DNA of 51,210 bases from Microvirga sp. (lineage in GTDB: Bacteria; Pseudomonadota; Alphaproteobacteria; Rhizobiales; Beijerinckiaceae), in NCBI GenBank assembly GCA_022241475.1, contig JAKOMT010000003.1:1-51210 (forward strand). Direction: 5' to 3'. Position numbers and translations under genes: made by a program. Positions within the stretch are counted from its first letter, which is position 1, and the number at the start of each line of letters is the position of its first letter. This document shows, piece by piece, positions 1-7,763 of the stretch. Below the pieces are notes generated by a model. It had not been told where the DNA came from. It was given only the letters and a program-made list of their open reading frames with translations, and ran no database searches.

Positions 1-170
1 AAAACTTCGGCGGCCCCGGCCAGCAACTGCGAGCGCCACTGCGTGATCTGGTTGGGATGCACGTCGAACTGCTGCGCCAGTTCGGCCAGCGTCTTCTCGC
101 CACGAACCGCAGCAAGGGCGATCTTCGCCTTGAAGGCAGGGCTGTGGTTCCTGCGTGGTCGCTTGCTCAT
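1..170 (-). CDS. IS3-family transposase OrfA, N-terminal part
   Basis: The first 56 codons of an IS3-type OrfA run off the left edge. The protein starts MSKRPRRNHSPAFKAKIALA and continues through EKTLAELAQQFDVHPNQITQW. That is the helix-turn-helix (HTH_Tnp_1) that binds the element's ends in IS3-family transposases. The ATG at 168-170 has an AGGAGA ribosome site just upstream on the minus strand. OrfB with the DDE domain should follow outside the window, where IS3 elements usually make an OrfAB fusion by frameshifting. Whether the element is intact cannot be judged here. Confidence 0.85.
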   Translation of the reverse strand, partial: MSKRPRRNHSPAFKAKIALAAVRGEKTLAELAQQFDVHPNQITQWRSQLLAGAAEV

Positions 171-249
171 CGTCTCTCCTGTTCACGGCCATCATGGCCG
201 TCATCAGGCAGACAATCCACTCATCCCGCTGTCCAGACTTCCCGAGCCA
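1..249 (-). mobile_element. End of an IS3-type insertion sequence (partial)
   Basis: The window opens inside an insertion sequence whose orfA reads leftward. Upstream of orfA, the minus strand near 230-249 starts TGGCTCGGGAAGTCTGGAC, with the 5'-TG typical of IS3-family ends, so I place the probable element end near 249. This boundary is an inference, because the opposite inverted repeat and any target duplication lie outside the window. Confidence 0.5.
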
Positions 250-524
250 CCTCTAGCATCCCGGCGACAGCCATGCGCTGCCCCGTCGGCGCATGCGCGA
301 GCGGGTTCGCTCATCGAGCTCGCCCCGGGTTTCAGAGTTGCCAGTGACTCCTTGCTCAGGCCGCGCCAGGTTTGCGCCGGCGAGCCCAGCTTCACGCTTC
401 AGCTTTAAGATTCTCGAGTGTGAGGGTGATGCTGCTGATTGAAAAGCTTGCGGATCAAGGCGGCTGTCGATCGCGCCGGCGGCAGGGCCGACCGAATCGC
501 TGCGGCGCAACGCATATTTCGGGC
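250..524. other. Gene-free spacer between IS end and terminase remnant
   Basis: I see no supported gene, RNA or repeat here. Short open frames on both strands lack ribosome sites and recognisable sequence. It is probably decayed prophage or insertion-flank DNA. Confidence 0.5.
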
Positions 525-1541
525 TCAGCGAAAAGGAAGGCCCGGTGGGCGGTTCGTACGCGCCGGGCGCCCGGTTCTTGGATCACGCTCGACCAACCCG
601 GATCCGCGGGGTGAACCGGACCACTCCAGGAACTGCGCGAGCGCGTCCACCTGGTCGTCGTATCTGCCCCGCGGAAACGCCAGCAGTTCGAGTCGAAGCT
701 CCTCCAGCCAAGGCGCGGCTTCGGGAAGCAGATGTTTACCTGTCTCCAGCCGGGCGGTCTGCGCCTCGAGCCGCGTCTCCTTGTCGACTCTTGGGATCGA
801 GAAGCGATATCGACCGCGGCGGGGATCCTCGTGCCGCAGCTGTTGCATCAACGAGATCCCCGAGCCGGCCTTTTCGATGAGCACGATGTCTGCAGCATGG
901 CGCTCGGCGAGCGCACGGACGCGCCGCTTCAGGTCGGGAAAGTCGAGCCGATCGCGCATGAGATCGATGAGACACCAGTCGCCGTTGCGGAAGCCCCAGG
1001 TCATGCCGACGGTAAAGTCGCTCGATGGTTCGGAGGTGAGCGCCGTGTCCCAGCTCTGCGCGATCCACTCGAAAGCCTCACGTGGGGGCGTCTCATCATA
1101 GGTCCCGAACCATTCCCAGCGAATCCGGTTGCCGCCGGGAGGTGTTGGATCCTGCTGGTATTGGGCCGAGAAGGTGGACGGCCCCATCTCCTTGCGCAAC
1201 TGCTCCAGCGTCGACATCGGCTCGCGCTCGGGAAAGCGCTCCTCGTTCTTGGCGCGGCGATGATGTCGGCCGAAACCGATCGGGATCGCCTCCGCATCGG
1301 TTGCTATCGCGCGCAGGTTGAGATGCGTGAACTCGCCGCTTTCGATCAGGTGGCCAAGGAGATCGTCCTCGTGGAGCCGCTGCTGTATGACGACGATCCG
1401 ACCCTCGCTCTTGTTGTTCAGGCGGGAGAGAAGGGTTTGTTCGTAGTAGTCGCGTAACCGTTGCCGCTCATTTGGATAGCTCGCGTCTGCGGCCTTCATC
1501 AAATCATCGACGACGATCAGGTCCGCGCCGAAGCGCCGCTA
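525..1541 (-). pseudogene. Phage terminase large subunit, 5'-truncated remnant
   Basis: This is the C-terminal two thirds of a TerL protein, the motor and nuclease that packages phage DNA. In-frame translation begins directly after a TAG at 1539-1541 and reads RRFGADLIVVDDLMKAADA, which is the Walker B region (LIVVDD) of the ATPase. The nuclease domain follows, with QSWDTA, IVLIEKAGSG and DDQVDALAQFLEW supplying the acidic metal ligands. It resembles the TIGR01630-type TerL C-terminus common in alphaproteobacterial prophages. The Walker A half is absent, and sequence upstream of the stop no longer resembles terminase, so this looks like a recombination junction rather than a simple nonsense mutation. 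No other phage genes are visible. A TTG at 1500-1502 could allow translation, but packaging activity is not expected. Confidence 0.85.
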
Positions 1542-1605
1542 GCCCTTGGAGGCTCGAACTGCCTCGCTGCTCGCCACCTACAAATCCCTGATCCGCCCAA
1601 TCAAA

Positions 1606-1628
1606 TTCCCTGCTCCCGCCGCAGGGAA
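1606..1628. repeat. Inverted repeat TTCCCTGC/GCAGGGAA
   Basis: The perfect 8-bp arms TTCCCTGC (1606-1613) and GCAGGGAA (1621-1628) are separated by 7 nt. They share their core with the larger hairpin about 90 bp further on. There is no adjoining T-tract, so a simple Rho-independent terminator is unlikely. Confidence 0.6.
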
Positions 1629-1700
1629 ATCGGCAAGGAAGCTCGTGCCTCGTAAGGGTTTCCGCACTGGAAAGGGTGTCAAAATGAGAGACTATTTCCG

Positions 1701-1739
1701 CGCAATTCCCTGTCTTTTCCCACAGAGCAGGGAATTGCG
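1701..1739. repeat. 12-bp inverted repeat CGCAATTCCCTG/CAGGGAATTGCG
   Basis: Perfect 12-bp arms lie at 1701-1712 and 1728-1739, with a 15-nt loop. The AATTCCCTG/CAGGGAATT core repeats that of the upstream hairpin. The pair may be a remnant of a small non-autonomous element or a recombination site beside the prophage scar. The function is unknown. Confidence 0.6.
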
Positions 1740-1963
1740 AACGGAGACCGGTTCGCCTGGCCGAGACAACCCCACCAATCTCTGCAAGGTTTTGCGGGGT
1801 GCTCGCCGTCTTATCGCGCTCGTCGCCGGCGAAATTTCCCCCTCAGCCGTCAACCAGCCGACTAATCCGCGTTAACGCTTGGACTTCGCCCCTTGTCGAC
1901 GCCACCGGTCTTCGCTTTGGCGATGACGTCGTTGGTGGCGGCGCGCCGATTGACAGGGGTGGA

Positions 1964-1999
1964 GCGGGTGGAAGCGCCGATCAGCGCCGAACCACCCGC
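1964..1999 (-). terminator. Possible hairpin after the autotransporter gene
   Basis: The arms GCGGGTGG (1964-1971) and CCACCCGC (1992-1999) lie 9-44 nt beyond the autotransporter stop, with a GC-rich 20-nt loop that can itself pair. No U-tract follows on the minus strand, so termination is only a guess. Confidence 0.3.
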
Positions 2000-2007
2000 C
2001 TTCCGCC

Positions 2008-5000
2008 TCAGAACGCGACCCTCAGGCGGGCGTTGAAGCCGTGGTCCTGAGAGCGCCTGCTGTATTGCCCGTCATAGGAGACCCCGAGCGTCACGTTCTC
2101 GCGGATCGCGAGGTCGAGCCCCGCCTCGACGAGCGCGGCGTTCTTGGCGATCGGCGCGCCGGAGACGCTGAAGGCGTCGCCGCCGGCGAAGGCGAAGCGC
2201 GTGGTGGGGGTGGTGTCGCCGAAGGCGTGACGCCAGCCGAGCATCCCGCGCAACGTCGCCTGCATGCCGCCCGCCTCGAACTGCGAGAAGGCCCGCAAGC
2301 CCAGCGTCGAGAACGTCGTCGCCGACGTGCTTCCCGCCGCCGTCAGCGCGGCGGCTCCGCCCGTCTCGCTGAAACGGTCGGCGACGGTGTGGACGTAGGC
2401 GAGGCCGGCGAAGGGCTCCAGGCCGAAGGAGCCCGCGCCGAAGGTTCCGAGGTCGATCCTGTAGCCGGCTTCGCCGAAGATCTGCGCCGTGCGCGCCCGG
2501 TAGGAGGCGCTGAGCCGGTCAGTGAAGCCCGGGAAGGCGACGGTGCGCCGCGTGTCGATGTCGTGCCAGCTATGCGCGGCGCCGACGTTCAGGCGCAGCG
2601 CGCCGATCTCCGCGCCGCCATGGAGCCCGAGATGGAAGTTGTCGCTCGATCCGGACGAATTGCGGTCCCGGACGCTGAAGCTGGACCGGCTGTAGCCTGC
2701 GAATGCACCGATGTTCCAGGTCTCCGCGAGGGCGCCGTCTACCCCCACGAGGAAGCCACCGTCGTCGCGCCGCACGCCTGCAGAGCTACTGTCGCCGCTG
2801 GTGCGACCCCAGGAGCCGAAAGCCTGCCCCCAGAGCCCGGCCGACCGGCCGCCTTCGATCGTCGCGTCGCCGTAGGAGGCGTAGGAGTCGAGCGGGCTTG
2901 CGCTCGCGGTTCCCCTGACGCCGAAGGACGGCTGGAAGCGCTGAGAAACAACGCCGCGCACGCTGCCGCTGCCGCCGATCAGCGCGGCGAGGTCCGACGC
3001 ATGGGCTTCGCCGGAGAGCTGGTCGAATGCGTCCTGCGCGCCCGGTCCGTCCAGCTTGACGACCGCGTCGTAGATCGGATTGCCGGCGCTCAGGCTCTCG
3101 ATCGCGCCTGCCGTCGCCGTCTGGTTCGGCGTCGTGGCCACGCTTGCAAAAGCCACCTGGTTGCGTTCGAGCGTGAGACGGACGTCATTGGCGCCGTAGG
3201 CGAGCAGGGGGCTCAGGAAGGTGTAGCTCGAGCTGACGCCGTCGAAGGTCGTGCCGTCGAAGCCGCCCGTGGCGGTCAGGATCCTGTATTCGGACTGCGG
3301 CCGGTAAGCTCCGTCCTGGCCCACATGCATGACGGTTCCTGCAAGGCGGGCGACGCCGTTGACCACGATGAGATCGCTCGACGTTCCGCTCGGATCGACC
3401 TCGACCCGATAGACCGAGCCGGCCCCGAAGGTCAGATCGCCGTCGATCGTCAGCGTGCCGATGGAGTTGCCGGGCGACACGACGCCGCCGGCGCCGACCG
3501 TCGTCGCGCCGACCGTGCCCGATCCCGCCAGGGCGCCGGCCCCAGACACGTTCATCGAGCCCCCCAGAGTCCCGTTCACCGCGAGAGTTCCGCCGGAGAT
3601 AGTCACCGCCCCGGAGAAAAGGCTTGCGTCTCCGCCAAGCGTCATGGTCCCGGACCCGACCTTGGTCAGGTCGCCCGATCCGCTGATCGCTCCCGTGAAC
3701 TGGGTGTTCACGGCCGTCCCGAAGGACAGGCCGTTGCTCCCCAGCTGGATCGACCCGCTCCCGGACAGGTCGCTGACCGATCGAGCGCCGCTCGCGCCCG
3801 AGATGTCGAAGGCGCCTCCCTGTAGAACGAGGCCGCCCGTCGACGGCAAGCTCCCGCCGCCGCTGAGGGCGAGCGTTCCCATTTCGATCACCGTGCCGCC
3901 GGCATGGGAGGCCGTTCCTGCGATCGTCAGCGTCCCGAGGCCTTGCTTGACAAGCGCTCCCGACCCGCCGAATCCGGGATTGAGGCCGACATTGAAGCCG
4001 TTGGTGTCGACGTAGGCGCCCCCGCCGCCGACGCTGAACGCGCCGTCGACAAACCCCTTGAGGAAATCCGGATTGCTCGTGCTCGCGACAAGGCGACCGC
4101 CATCGACGAAAAGGAGCGTGTCGCCAGTCTGCCGTGCGATCTCCCCGGTCGTGAGAGCGCCGCGGGCGCCGGAGGATCCCAAAATTCTGATCGTGCTGCT
4201 GGAATCCGCGACGACCGTCGACGCGACGACAGCGCCCCCGTCGTCGATCTCGATCAACGCGGCGCTTCCGACGCCTACGCCCATGTAGAGCGGGCCAGCC
4301 TCCCAGCGTCCGCCGGAACGAACGAACACCTTGCCGTCGCCATTCTCGCCGTAGGCGATATAGCTCCCGTAATAATCCACGCCGCCCCTGATCACGGCTC
4401 CGGACTCGATCGTCAGAACTCCGGTGCCGTTCGTGGCCTCGGCCGCGCTGACGTAATAATCGGCCACGATCACCGCGCCGTCCGAGACCGTCACTTCGCC
4501 GTGGCCCCGATAGCCCGCGTTGAGCCAGCCGGTCGACCAGAACGTGCCGCTGCCGCTGGCGGTCGCAATGCCCGTGGAGCCGCTTTCCTCCCCGAGAAAC
4601 GAGTTTCTCGCCCTGAAGGACGCCCCGTCGGTCACCGTCATCTCGCCGACGCCCAAATATCCCAGATAAAGATCTTCGATGAACGTCCAGGCGGAGCCCG
4701 CGCCGGTGAGGGTGACAGCGCCCTTGCTCCCGGCCTGGTCGCCGACGAAGCTCTCGAAGTTCTCCAGCACGCCCCCGTCGCGGATGGTCAGGCTGGCGTC
4801 GCTCTGGGATGTCTTGCCGATCGTCACCCGTCCCAGCTCGCCCGCGATCGAGGGCGCCCTGCCTCCTGCGATCACGGCCGGGTTCGCCGAATCGACTATG
4901 GCGTTCGTTGCCGGCGTCGGAACGCCGTTCGACCAGTTGCCGCCTTCAAACCAGGACGACGTCGCGCCTATCCAATTGGTCTCGACGGGCTGTGCGATCG

Positions 5001-5115
5001 CGGGGCCGCCGAGGAGCGCGAGCGTCGCGACGCTGGCCGATAGCCTTTGTCGACTCGACAGGCGCCGTTTGCCTGTCCGACGCGAACCAGAAATCAGATG
5101 CTCAGCGTTCGCCAC
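2008..5115 (-). CDS. Type Va autotransporter with T5SS/PEP-CTERM-type repeats
   Basis: This is a 1035-residue classical autotransporter. A basic N-region and hydrophobic core (SVATLALLGGPAIA, cut near residue 41) form the signal peptide. Residues about 70-330 are repeats of the form GxVTVSDGAxxxxxxxxxG, resembling T5SS/PEP-CTERM-associated repeats. Passenger-associated beta-strand repeats (SGSGDLTKVGSGTMTLGG, VTISGGTLAVNG) follow, and the last ~285 residues form the outer-membrane beta-barrel, ending in the usual terminal Phe (LRVAF). No protease or lipase triad is seen in the passenger, so adhesion is more likely than enzymatic activity. I chose the GTG at 5113-5115, which has GAGGA 7 nt upstream and puts the signal peptide at the N-terminus; a longer open frame to 5325 would bury it. 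It is transcribed away from the export operon across a 412-bp gap. Confidence 0.9.
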   Translation of the reverse strand: MANAEHLISGSRRTGKRRLSSRQRLSASVATLALLGGPAIAQPVETNWIGATSSWFEGGNWSNGVPTPATNAIVDSANPAVIAGGRAPSIAGELGRVTIGKTSQSDASLTIRDGGVLENFESFVGDQAGSKGAVTLTGAGSAWTFIEDLYLGYLGVGEMTVTDGASFRARNSFLGEESGSTGIATASGSGTFWSTGWLNAGYRGHGEVTVSDGAVIVADYYVSAAEATNGTGVLTIESGAVIRGGVDYYGSYIAYGENGDGKVFVRSGGRWEAGPLYMGVGVGSAALIEIDDGGAVVASTVVADSSSTIRILGSSGARGALTTGEIARQTGDTLLFVDGGRLVASTSNPDFLKGFVDGAFSVGGGGAYVDTNGFNVGLNPGFGGSGALVKQGLGTLTIAGTASHAGGTVIEMGTLALSGGGSLPSTGGLVLQGGAFDISGASGARSVSDLSGSGSIQLGSNGLSFGTAVNTQFTGAISGSGDLTKVGSGTMTLGGDASLFSGAVTISGGTLAVNGTLGGSMNVSGAGALAGSGTVGATTVGAGGVVSPGNSIGTLTIDGDLTFGAGSVYRVEVDPSGTSSDLIVVNGVARLAGTVMHVGQDGAYRPQSEYRILTATGGFDGTTFDGVSSSYTFLSPLLAYGANDVRLTLERNQVAFASVATTPNQTATAGAIESLSAGNPIYDAVVKLDGPGAQDAFDQLSGEAHASDLAALIGGSGSVRGVVSQRFQPSFGVRGTASASPLDSYASYGDATIEGGRSAGLWGQAFGSWGRTSGDSSSAGVRRDDGGFLVGVDGALAETWNIGAFAGYSRSSFSVRDRNSSGSSDNFHLGLHGGAEIGALRLNVGAAHSWHDIDTRRTVAFPGFTDRLSASYRARTAQIFGEAGYRIDLGTFGAGSFGLEPFAGLAYVHTVADRFSETGGAAALTAAGSTSATTFSTLGLRAFSQFEAGGMQATLRGMLGWRHAFGDTTPTTRFAFAGGDAFSVSGAPIAKNAALVEAGLDLAIRENVTLGVSYDGQYSRRSQDHGFNARLRVAF

Positions 5116-5527
5116 GAATCGGTCCTCGTTCTCCCACCTCCTTGGGGGTAGAGCGACGTCGATGGGAAGACAAGCTGCAAGAATACAACGCTTACAAACC
5201 AAGGTCAGAGCAACGTAATCAGGCGATGAAAAGCGGTGATTACGCTGAGTATTGGATCGCTGGAAGCGCGGGGGCGGGTTCCGCTGCTCCCGGCTCGACC
5301 AGCCCGTCTCGACGAGTAGGGCCAAAACCGCGCCTCGCTGCTCGGCGTCTGTGGCGTCGAATGGTTCGCGGACCTGACCCGACGACGCTCACGACGCACA
5401 CGCAAACTTAACCATGCGAACGAACGTGCGCCGCCGAAACGAATCGACTCCGAGACAGCTCCCGGAAATTCACCGTTCTGCAAGCTATAGCAGCGCTTCC
5501 TTGCATCGGTTGAAAGCGAGCAAGATC
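5116..5527. promoter_or_regulatory. Divergent intergenic region, autotransporter/export operon
   Basis: No gene is supported in these 412 bp, which must carry the promoters of both the autotransporter (minus) and the ATP-grasp gene (plus). An 8-bp perfect inverted repeat, CGTAATCA (5214-5221) and TGATTACG (5237-5244), has a 15-nt spacer and centres 23 bp apart (two helical turns), as expected of an operator for a dimeric regulator. It lies about 100 bp upstream of the autotransporter start. I could not define convincing -35/-10 pairs. Confidence 0.4.
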
Positions 5528-6736
5528 ATGACCTCCGGCGCCCTCCAGGTTTCCAACCCGTTTCACCAGTACGCCGGGGCCGCTTTCCCCGCTCTCGAAG
5601 ACGATAACCTTCAGGGCGTCATCAACCGTCTGTTGCCGCGCCTGACGCTAGTCATCGTCAACGCAGGATCGAAAGACGATTCTGGAGCGGTTCTGCACGC
5701 AACGTCCAATACCCGTTCCTGGAAAAGCTATGAAGCCGTCGCGCACGACATTGCGAACGCGATGCGTCGCGCCGGGTGCGGGAGCGTGCTGGTCGCGCCC
5801 GAGGACAGGCGCCTGGCCACGAAACTGGCCGAATGCGGGGCCGCGCTCGTCTGGCTGAATACTGGAGGCGTCCAGGGTCGGTCCCAGGCCTCCCATGCGC
5901 CGGCCGCGCTGGAGATGCTGGGCGTGCCCTATATCGGGCACGAGCCGCTCGCCGCGGCGATGCTCGACAACAAGCCGGTATTCAAGCGTCAGCTTCAGGC
6001 GCTGGGAATTCCCACCGCCCGTTTCGTCACCATCTCGCCGGGCCGGGCGTTCTCTCCTCTGCATGATTCCCAGTTCCTCGCCGCGTTCGCGGACAGCAAG
6101 GGACCCTTCGTCGTCAAGCCGGCCTGCGGGCGCGCGTCCCAGCATGTTCACTTCGTCAATCATCGTGACGTGCTTCAGGCCGTGGCCACCCAGGTCGGCG
6201 CGCTCAGCGGCGGCGCGGTCATGATCGAGGAGTACCTGCCGGGCCGCGAATACTGCGTCGCGGTCGCCGGGCGCACGATCGCGCGGGGCGGCCGGCTCGA
6301 GCGGCGGTCGGAGCCGTTCGTGTTCTCGGCTCTGGAGCGACGGCTCGACCCGGGTGAGCGGATCTTCACGTCGATGGACCAGCGCCCGATCACCGGCGCG
6401 CGCACGCGCCTTCTCGACCCCCGCACCGACGGGGACACGCTCGACCAGCTCCATGAACTGGCCCGGCAAGTGTTCGAGGGGTTCGACCTCGACACTCTGA
6501 TCCGTCTCGATGTCCGCGCCGACGCGGACGGACGACTGAAGGTTCTCGAGGCGAACCCCAAGCCCGATCTGAAGGAGCCGGCCGAAGGGGTGACCAGTCT
6601 GGTCAGCATCGGTCTCGCGGCCGAGGGCATGACCTACGACGATCTGATCCTGTCGCTGTTCGCGAACCGCATCGACACCGCGCTGCGGGACCGAACCGTG
6701 CACCACACCGCCCTCATGCGGTTGATCGAAGGATAA
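5528..6736 (+). CDS. ATP-grasp ligase, D-Ala-D-Ala ligase-like
   Basis: This 402-residue enzyme has the order of D-alanine-D-alanine ligases: a small N-terminal domain with WLNTGGVQGRSQ and HAPAALEMLGVPYIG (near 123), an ATP-grasp core (GPFVVKPACGRAS, MIEEYLPGREYCVAV), and a metal-binding segment, IRLDVRADADGRLKVLEANPKPD, around 330-346. Here Asp, Glu and Asn ligate Mg. Such enzymes join a carboxylate to an amine via an acyl-phosphate. The housekeeping Ddl is normally encoded with mur/fts genes. Here the gene heads an operon with a periplasmic protein 4 nt downstream and an NHLM-type exporter, so it probably makes or modifies a peptide for export rather than cell-wall dipeptide. I prefer the ATG at 5528, because the upstream extension to 5414 is basic and unlike the family. 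The ribosome site is weak. Confidence 0.85.
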   Translation: MTSGALQVSNPFHQYAGAAFPALEDDNLQGVINRLLPRLTLVIVNAGSKDDSGAVLHATSNTRSWKSYEAVAHDIANAMRRAGCGSVLVAPEDRRLATKLAECGAALVWLNTGGVQGRSQASHAPAALEMLGVPYIGHEPLAAAMLDNKPVFKRQLQALGIPTARFVTISPGRAFSPLHDSQFLAAFADSKGPFVVKPACGRASQHVHFVNHRDVLQAVATQVGALSGGAVMIEEYLPGREYCVAVAGRTIARGGRLERRSEPFVFSALERRLDPGERIFTSMDQRPITGARTRLLDPRTDGDTLDQLHELARQVFEGFDLDTLIRLDVRADADGRLKVLEANPKPDLKEPAEGVTSLVSIGLAAEGMTYDDLILSLFANRIDTALRDRTVHHTALMRLIEG

Positions 6737-6740
6737 GGCG

Positions 6741-7724
6741 ATGAGCGAGCCGATGAACGCGTTCTGGCGCCGTTTGCTGCCGGCCCTGCTGGCGGCGGCC
6801 CTTGCAGGACCGACGTCCGCGACGGCCGCGTCGACGCGCATACCCTACCCGGCGCAAGCCATCGTGATCGTCGTGCCGGCTCCGCGCGGCGGCGGCACCG
6901 ACATCTTCGCCCGTCACCTCGCCAGTCTGGTCGAGCACGATCTCGGACAGCGGATCATCGTCGATAACCAGCCTCGTGACGGCGGCATGGCGGGGGTTGC
7001 GCACGTGACCCGTTCGTCCGGCGACGGCTACACGCTCGGCTTCGTCTGGAACAGCCCCCTCACGGTCGCGCCACTCTTCGCAGACTCGCAGCCATATCGG
7101 CCCGACTCGTATCGCGCCGTGATGTCGATCGGCTTCTCCTCCTACGTGCTCTGCGTGCGGAAGGACTTCCCGGCCGATGACGCCGCGCAGATGATCGAAC
7201 TCCTGCGGGCGTCTCCCGGCGGCTACAGCTACGGCAACGACGGGGCGACGGGAACGATGCGGCTGGCCGCCGAGCGAATCTTCCGCTCCGCCGGGGTGGA
7301 GCTCCGGGGCGTCGCGTTCTCCGGCGCGACCGAGACGGCGCGCAACTTCATCGCGGGGCATGTCGATCTCTACGGCGGCTCGCTGGCTGCGATCCTGCCT
7401 CATGTCCAGAGCGGCGCCGCCAAATGCCTGCTTCTGACCTCGGCCGATGAGAATGCGGCGGTCCCCGAAGCCAGCGGGTTACAGGCGCTGGGGTTCGAGG
7501 ACCAGGAAACAGTGCTCTGGTGGGGGCTGATCGCCCCGGCGAGCGTGCCGAACGAGGTGGTCGCGCGCCTCGAGACGGCGTTCATGCGCGCCGCCGAAGA
7601 CCCTGCGTTCCGCGATGACATGGCCACACGCGGGGCTGTCTGGCGACTGCGCGGCGCCGACGAGACGGACGCCATGATCCGGTCCGAGACGGAAGCGTTT
7701 CGCGCCATCGCCGCGACGGACTGA
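6741..7724 (+). CDS. TctC/Bug-family periplasmic solute-binding protein
   Basis: This is a 327-residue member of the tripartite tricarboxylate receptor (Bug) family. A signal peptide with hydrophobic core LLPALLAAALAGPTSATA precedes the family signature IVIVVPAPRGGGTDIFAR and IVDNQPRDGGMAG. GNDGATGTMRLAAE and FIAGHVDLYGGSLAAILPHV match the ligand-binding lobes. Family members bind carboxylates or small polar molecules in the periplasm, usually for TctAB, but no tctA or tctB is present. It starts 4 nt after the ATP-grasp stop and 39 nt before the HlyD gene, so it is embedded in the export operon. It may sense or capture a small molecule linked to the exported product; this is inference. An alternative ATG lies at 6753. 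Confidence 0.85.
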   Translation: MSEPMNAFWRRLLPALLAAALAGPTSATAASTRIPYPAQAIVIVVPAPRGGGTDIFARHLASLVEHDLGQRIIVDNQPRDGGMAGVAHVTRSSGDGYTLGFVWNSPLTVAPLFADSQPYRPDSYRAVMSIGFSSYVLCVRKDFPADDAAQMIELLRASPGGYSYGNDGATGTMRLAAERIFRSAGVELRGVAFSGATETARNFIAGHVDLYGGSLAAILPHVQSGAAKCLLLTSADENAAVPEASGLQALGFEDQETVLWWGLIAPASVPNEVVARLETAFMRAAEDPAFRDDMATRGAVWRLRGADETDAMIRSETEAFRAIAATD

Positions 7725-7763
7725 ACGCCTCCGGGCGATCGCTTTCACAAGGGGGGCAATCCG

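Larger units (their letters stand above)
1542..2007. other. Gene-free region with hairpins
   Basis: No coding region is supported between the terminase break and the autotransporter stop. It holds two hairpins sharing TTCCCTG (1606-1628 and 1701-1739) and a third inverted repeat next to the autotransporter end (1964-1999), each listed separately. The rest has no feature I recognise. Confidence 0.5.

Noticed and set aside
2041..3825. A 594-codon plus-strand frame within the autotransporter
   Set aside because: Arg/Ala/Gly/Glu-rich shadow of the minus-strand beta-barrel and passenger sequence.
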